Notes under the pieces: generated by a model | Database searches by the model: none | The model's input: the letters and a program-made list of their open reading frames with translations, nothing else | What the model was told of the DNA's origin: nothing | Translations under genes and position numbers: made by a program | Shown here: positions 4,920 to 8,804 of the stretch, one piece after another | How the letters are laid out: every line of letters starts with the position of its first letter | Numbering within the stretch: the first letter of the stretch is position 1 | Assembly (NCBI GenBank): GCA_002785585.1 | Contig: PEUI01000069.1 | Coordinates: 1 to 8,804, forward strand | Source: Lysobacterales bacterium CG02_land_8_20_14_3_00_62_12 | GTDB lineage: Bacteria > Pseudomonadota > Gammaproteobacteria > Xanthomonadales > Ahniellaceae | Length of the DNA stretch: 8,804 bases | Direction of reading: 5' to 3'

Positions 4920-7900
4920 TCAGTCCTCGAAGCCGTTGCCAAACATCGCGTCGGCCAGCGCTTCGATCAAAAGCGGTACCACGTTGCTTTCGAGTCCGCC
5001 GCTGCTGACCAGCGACAGCAGCACGGTGGCCGGGGCCGGTTGGTTGCTGGCGATGGCAAGTTGCGCGGTGTTCGCGTCGATCACGCTGAGGCCGAGTGGC
5101 GGCGCCGGGACACCGGCGTCAAGGGCGGCCAGGCCAACACCGAAATTGGCACCGGCCAAAGTGAGCACCGCGCCGGGGCTGGCGCTGGGCGGAGTGATCG
5201 ACAGGATCATCGGCGGTTCCAGCGGCGCGCCGGTGCCATCCACGACGATGCTGGCGTGGTTGTTGTCCAGGGTCACTTCTTCGCTACCGGCGGGCGCGGT
5301 GAGCACCACGGTGAGCGTGCCGCTGCTGCCGACGAGCCCCGGAAACACCAGATCGGTGAAGCGCGGTGCCAGGTCGAGCGGGGCGGTGAGGCTGGCCAGA
5401 TTCTGCGTGGCAAGCACGCTGCCACTCGGATCGGCGCCGTCGTGAACGCTGACGGTGATGCTGGTTAGATCGACCGCGCCGATATTGTGGACGCGGACGC
5501 TCAAGGTGCCGGTGCCTGGGTCGAAGGCCAGGTCGCGGGTATGGATGCCAAGATCGGCCATCGGTGCCGGCGGCAGGGTGGCCGCCGGCAAGGCCACGCG
5601 CGGGCGGATGCGCAGGGCATATTGGGTGTTGCCGGGCAAGTCGAAGCCGACCGCATCGCCGCGTCGAACCAGGGTGAACGGGATGCTCTGGGCGACCGGA
5701 TTGGGCGCCAAGCCGAGTCCTGTCGCTGGGCCGACTTCCAGCGTGTAGTCGAAGCCGGTGCGCAGTTGCCAGAGCCGCAGATCGATGCTGCGCGTGGCCG
5801 GACTGAACAGGTACAGGCTGGCGTCCAACCGGTCCGGGCCGGCCATGGTCACCGCAGCGGCAAACAACCGGGTGCTGTTGCCCCAACTCACCGCCTGCGC
5901 CGGCATGCCAACGTAGGTGGCCACCACGTCGGCACCAATGTAGTAGGAAATCACGTCGGCCCAACCCGGTTCCAGGATGCGGTCGGTCATCACCCCTTCG
6001 GTGGTCTTGTACGGCCATTTGGCGATCAACTTATCCGCTGGCCCCTGCAAACTGTTCAGGGGCAGGCTACTGGTCGGCGTCAACAACAACTTGGCGTAGC
6101 CGCTGGCAAAGTTGTTGAGGTAGGCGCTGTTGATGGTGCTGCCGGTGAGCAGCCGGGTGTTGCTGATGGCACCGACTGCCGACGCTTTCAGTACGCCGCC
6201 GACCCAGATGTTTTCCTGCCCGACCGGCGGCGTGGGGGCGCTGACCGGTTGGCCGGCGCCGAACCAGGCGTTGGTGTGGTTTTGCACGGCGTCGAACGGC
6301 GCCAGAAACGCCGGATCGCCGGTCCAGGTGTGGAAGAACCCGGCCAAGCTATACGGATACCACTGGTAGATGGGCATGCCCGTGAACTGGCCGTGGCTGC
6401 TGTCTGCACCCCACCAGTTGCCACTGGGCAGGCCGATGCCATCGGTTGGCGTCCACACCGCGTTCGGAAATACCCCGACCGGTTTGCCGTTGTCGCTGCG
6501 CCCGGCGTCTTCCAGCCAGGAGCGGGCCCAGGCTTCCAACGGCTGGGTGGCGCCGGGGTTGGCCGCGTACCAGATCAAGAACGGAAACGGATTGGTCACC
6601 CGGCCACTGAGCGGCAGGTCGGCAGCGAACGCGCTGCCGCTGTCAATACTGGTCGAACTCATCATGTTGGCTAAAAAGTGGCTGTGCCCGAATGGGCTAT
6701 CGATCGGGTCGCTCAAAAACAGGTCGCGGAAGGTCCGCTCGCTGTTCAACATGCGCTCGATCCGGTCCGGATCGCCGTAATCGAGCAGGGCCGAGACGTG
6801 CAGCAGGTTGCCGGTCGGCTCGGCGACGTGCTCGACATCGCCGAACTGCGCCTGGAAGCCAGCGATTTGATCGATGATCGGGGAGTTCCAGATGCCATCG
6901 GCGAAGCGCTGGAAACCCAACTTGGTCAGGTCGGAACTGTCCGGCAGGGTCAGCGCCATCAAGCCGAACGATGGCAGGATTTCGACATCGTCGCTCCAGC
7001 CGCCGCCGATATCGCCTTCCGGCGACTGCCGGTGGATGGTCCACCACTCGAACAGATCGAGCCAGGAATTGAGGTTGGCCGCCAGCAGCCGCGCCCAGCC
7101 CGGACCACTGGTGAAAATCTGGTTCCAGTCCACCCGTGCCCACGGCGCCCCGCTGTTGGCCCACTGGTCGGTGGCGTAGAGATGTACGAACGGATTGGCG
7201 GCGCCGTAGAGCGGCTCCAGTTGCTGGGCGTTCCACTGTGCGCGCTCCCAAGACACCGAATTGCGCAGCGGATCGAGGCCACCGCGATTGCGCAACCAAA
7301 GAATCTGGCCTTTGCGCGCGTACGGGTGATCGGCCTCGAACTGTTCGGCCAGCGCCGCCGAGCGGCCGAGATTCTCGACCGCCGGCGAACCGACGCTGGC
7401 ATAACCGAGCTTGCGTCGGAACTGTTCGGCCTCGCTCGCCATCGCCGCCTGCAGCCGCAGGTGCGCGGCCTGGACGTTGCCAGGATCAGCAAGCAGCACT
7501 TGATCGAGCAGTTGCAGGGCCTCGGTCAGCAACGCCTGCTCGCCATCGCTGGTGAGCACTTCGCCGCTGAACCAGGCCGGGTGGCCGGCCACCCAGAGCA
7601 AGCCGGCCGCGCGCGCCGGCAGCAGTGCCGGAGCGCTCAAGGATTCGAATCCCGCCAGCGCCGCCGCCAGATTGCCTTGATTGAAATCGTTGATCGCGGC
7701 CAGCAGGGCAGCATCCGGCGGCGCCTGCTCCAGCGTCAGGGTGCTGCCGACTTTGACCAGCGGTGGATCGCTCACCGGCTCGATCATCAAGGCCTGCAGC
7801 GCGGCACCGCTGAACGCTGGCACCAAGGTCGCCGTCAGCACGGTACTCGGCGGGTTGTTCGGCGATTCGTCCAGGTTGAAGGTCCATGGGCTGGCCGCGC

Positions 7901-8540
7901 CATTGGCGGCGAGGGCACCGAAAATCGGATCGTTGCGCGCCGCATCGTCGCGGCCGAGGGTGATCAGAATGCTGCCGCCGCTGGCGTCGACCCGCAGCCG
8001 CCGCGGCACCGAACTGCCGAACTGGGTCTGGTCGAAAGCGCCGCGGCGGTCGTTGATATCAGCCCGCGTTACCGTGGTGTCGACGCCGTTGACCGTGGCC
8101 AGAATCCGAAACCGTGGCGTCGCCAGGTCACCCATCCACAACGTCACATCATAAAAGCCAGGCGGCAGATCGGCGCGAAACGAAAACGGCAGGTCGCCGC
8201 CGCTCGGCGAGGGACTGCTGACGCCGTCGCGGGTGGCATCGCTCAGCAAACTGGGCGGAATCGCCTGTTCGACGGTGACGATACGGCCGAAGATATTCCA
8301 GGTTTTGGCGCTGGCATCGACTTCGCGGGTCGGCGCAACCACAAAACCGTAACCCTGCGCGGCGCTGTAAGCGGTGCTGCTGGTGACCTTGGTAAAGCCC
8401 GCTTCGAGCGGGCCGCTGGCGGGTTGGAAATCGAACTGCCAAGGTTGTGCCGCCGCGCAATCGATCAGCAGTAACAACACGCCGCTGACGACGGTTCGCA
8501 CTCCGCAATGACCCAGGGTTGTCATGGCCAAGGTAGTCAT
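4920..8540 (-). CDS. Large secreted multidomain protein, probable polysaccharide-active enzyme
   Basis: A 1206-residue exported protein. Signal peptide: residues 1-31 (hydrophobic V-V-S-G-V-L-L-L-L-I, cleavage after A-A-A before Gln32). Residues 36-220 form a beta-rich module starting F-D-F-Q with T-x-A-Y-S-A-A-Q-G-Y-G-F, similar to the N-terminal modules of rhamnogalacturonan-active enzymes. Residues about 275-370 look TPR-like (Q-G-N-L-A-A-A-L-A-G-F; L-L-D-Q-V-L-L-A-D-P-G-N). Residues about 390-980 are rich in Trp and aromatics and hold possible catalytic-type stretches: G-G-G-W-S-D-D-V-E (512-520), G-H-S-H-F (618-622), G-N-W-W-G-A-D-S-S-H-G-Q-F (707-719), T-T-E-G-V-M-T-D-R-I (846-855). I cannot name this family; an (alpha/alpha)-toroid lyase or hydrolase is a guess. 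Then come CARDB (about 994-1102), IPT/TIG (about 1110-1192) and the tail F-G-N-G-F-E-D. The start is fixed by GGAGG 7 nt upstream. It converges on the esterase gene. Confidence 0.75.
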   Translation of the reverse strand: MTTLAMTTLGHCGVRTVVSGVLLLLIDCAAAQPWQFDFQPASGPLEAGFTKVTSSTAYSAAQGYGFVVAPTREVDASAKTWNIFGRIVTVEQAIPPSLLSDATRDGVSSPSPSGGDLPFSFRADLPPGFYDVTLWMGDLATPRFRILATVNGVDTTVTRADINDRRGAFDQTQFGSSVPRRLRVDASGGSILITLGRDDAARNDPIFGALAANGAASPWTFNLDESPNNPPSTVLTATLVPAFSGAALQALMIEPVSDPPLVKVGSTLTLEQAPPDAALLAAINDFNQGNLAAALAGFESLSAPALLPARAAGLLWVAGHPAWFSGEVLTSDGEQALLTEALQLLDQVLLADPGNVQAAHLRLQAAMASEAEQFRRKLGYASVGSPAVENLGRSAALAEQFEADHPYARKGQILWLRNRGGLDPLRNSVSWERAQWNAQQLEPLYGAANPFVHLYATDQWANSGAPWARVDWNQIFTSGPGWARLLAANLNSWLDLFEWWTIHRQSPEGDIGGGWSDDVEILPSFGLMALTLPDSSDLTKLGFQRFADGIWNSPIIDQIAGFQAQFGDVEHVAEPTGNLLHVSALLDYGDPDRIERMLNSERTFRDLFLSDPIDSPFGHSHFLANMMSSTSIDSGSAFAADLPLSGRVTNPFPFLIWYAANPGATQPLEAWARSWLEDAGRSDNGKPVGVFPNAVWTPTDGIGLPSGNWWGADSSHGQFTGMPIYQWYPYSLAGFFHTWTGDPAFLAPFDAVQNHTNAWFGAGQPVSAPTPPVGQENIWVGGVLKASAVGAISNTRLLTGSTINSAYLNNFASGYAKLLLTPTSSLPLNSLQGPADKLIAKWPYKTTEGVMTDRILEPGWADVISYYIGADVVATYVGMPAQAVSWGNSTRLFAAAVTMAGPDRLDASLYLFSPATRSIDLRLWQLRTGFDYTLEVGPATGLGLAPNPVAQSIPFTLVRRGDAVGFDLPGNTQYALRIRPRVALPAATLPPAPMADLGIHTRDLAFDPGTGTLSVRVHNIGAVDLTSITVSVHDGADPSGSVLATQNLASLTAPLDLAPRFTDLVFPGLVGSSGTLTVVLTAPAGSEEVTLDNNHASIVVDGTGAPLEPPMILSITPPSASPGAVLTLAGANFGVGLAALDAGVPAPPLGLSVIDANTAQLAIASNQPAPATVLLSLVSSGGLESNVVPLLIEALADAMFGNGFED

Positions 8541-8547
8541 GGTGTTT

Positions 8548-8552
8548 CCTCC
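8548..8552 (-). promoter_or_regulatory. Ribosome binding site that sets the start of the large secreted protein
   Basis: GGAGG on the minus strand, 7 nt before the ATG at 8540. The frame stays open to an upstream start at 8675, but that extension has no signal-like features and passes through the probable promoter region, so 8540 is taken as the start. A second in-frame ATG at 8525 has no such site. Confidence 0.75.
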
Positions 8553-8597
8553 CCTTTCCGACGAGCGCTCAGGCGCGCAGCCACTGGCGCCGAGTCT

Positions 8598-8626
8598 AGT
8601 CCGCCGACCGCACCAGAGTCCGCCGA
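8598..8626 (-). repeat. Direct repeat of 10 bp upstream of the large secreted-protein gene
   Basis: TCGGCGGACT occurs twice on the minus strand (8617-8626 and 8598-8607), with starts 19 bp apart, close to two helical turns. The promoter-distal copy supplies a GAC core (CGGACT, 8617-8622) at -35-like distance (18 nt) from TAGACT at 8593-8598, a four-of-six -10 match that overlaps the edge of the second copy. It could be a regulator site overlapping a weak promoter. In GC-rich DNA, chance is a real alternative. Confidence 0.35.
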
Positions 8627-8631
8627 TCCGA

Positions 8632-8804
8632 TCAACGGGCGCGGATTGCAGACCGAAGGCAATCAGCGGTGACAATCGCGAACATCAGCCGCAGCAAGCG
8701 AATCCGTTGCCGATCATGGCTGGGGCCGCGCCGCAGGTTTTCCAAGTCGGCCGCGCTCGCGCCGTATTCAGCCCTGCGGTACGCCCGCCATATCCGGCAG
8801 TTGG
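8632..8804 (-). CDS. 3' end of an unidentified gene running off the right edge
   Basis: An open minus-strand frame enters from the right edge and ends with TGA at 8632-8634, giving the last 56 residues of a protein I do not recognise. It is rich in arginine (R-R-A-E-Y-G-A-S-A-A-D-L-E-N-L-R-R, then L-L-R-L-M-F-A-I-V-T-A-D-C). About three quarters of its third codon positions are G or C, as expected for coding in this genome, and the alternative minus frames close sooner (stops at 8768-8770 and 8686-8688). If real, it ends 91 bp upstream of the large secreted-protein gene on the same strand. A plus-strand GTG frame from 8669 to the edge is the main competitor. Confidence 0.35.
   Translation of the reverse strand, partial: NCRIWRAYRRAEYGASAADLENLRRGPSHDRQRIRLLRLMFAIVTADCLRSAIRAR

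Noticed and set aside
6678..8474. A 598-codon plus-strand open frame opposite the large secreted-protein gene
   Set aside because: Its translation is Arg/Gln/Gly-rich without domains, while the minus strand has a signal peptide, a strong ribosome binding site and CARDB and TIG modules.
8541..8675. Upstream extension of the large secreted-protein frame by 45 codons
   Set aside because: It would bury the signal peptide inside the protein and overlaps the probable promoter and the neighbouring partial gene; GGAGG marks the start at 8540.
8669..8804. Plus-strand GTG frame running off the right edge
   Set aside because: No ribosome binding site and a basic, featureless translation; the opposing minus-strand frame has the better codon pattern.

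Overview
The window reads as chromosomal DNA of a GC-rich gammaproteobacterium, most likely of the order Xanthomonadales (Rhodanobacteraceae/Lysobacteraceae type). The clues are the adjacent thiG and trmB genes, the Xanthomonadales-like protein sequences, and two secreted proteins ending in F-x-x-G-F-E. I recall such tails from secreted proteins of that group but cannot verify this here. No rRNA, tRNA, CRISPR array, insertion sequence or riboswitch was seen.

Left part (about 1-3130): a housekeeping block. A plus-strand gene encodes a DUF455/COG2833 ferritin-like protein (start at 120). It converges on a minus-strand cluster that reads, in transcription order: a truncated PIN-domain (VapC-like) remnant, thiG (thiazole synthase), trmB (tRNA m7G46 methyltransferase) and a solitary HicB-type antitoxin gene. 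thiG and trmB are tightly packed, and hicB follows 45 bp later. The sulfur-carrier gene thiS, a frequent upstream neighbour of thiG, is absent from the spot where it would be expected. That place is taken by the PIN remnant, whose stop codon overlaps the thiG start (ATGA).

Right part (about 3190-8600): an accessory pair of large secreted proteins in convergent orientation, 56 bp apart at their 3' ends. The plus-strand gene (3253-4863) encodes a pectin-acetylesterase/Notum-like serine esterase with a signal peptide and a GSSAGG nucleophile motif. The minus-strand gene (4920-8540) encodes a 1206-residue secreted protein: N-terminal beta-rich module resembling those of rhamnogalacturonan-active enzymes, TPR-like helices, a large central region I cannot assign, then CARDB and IPT/TIG Ig-like modules. 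The two proteins share a C-terminal F-x-[DN]-G-F-E tail, which suggests a common export, anchoring or processing route. Together they suggest extracellular attack on an acetylated, pectin-like polysaccharide, but that is an inference.

The right edge (8632-8804) probably holds the 3' end of another minus-strand gene of unknown function.

The most interesting observations are the shared C-terminal tails, the unassigned central region of the large protein, two AT-rich -10-like hexamers placed exactly 6 nt before start codons (possible leaderless transcripts for the DUF455 gene and thiG), and two incomplete toxin-antitoxin relics (PIN fragment, lone HicB) on either side of thiG-trmB.
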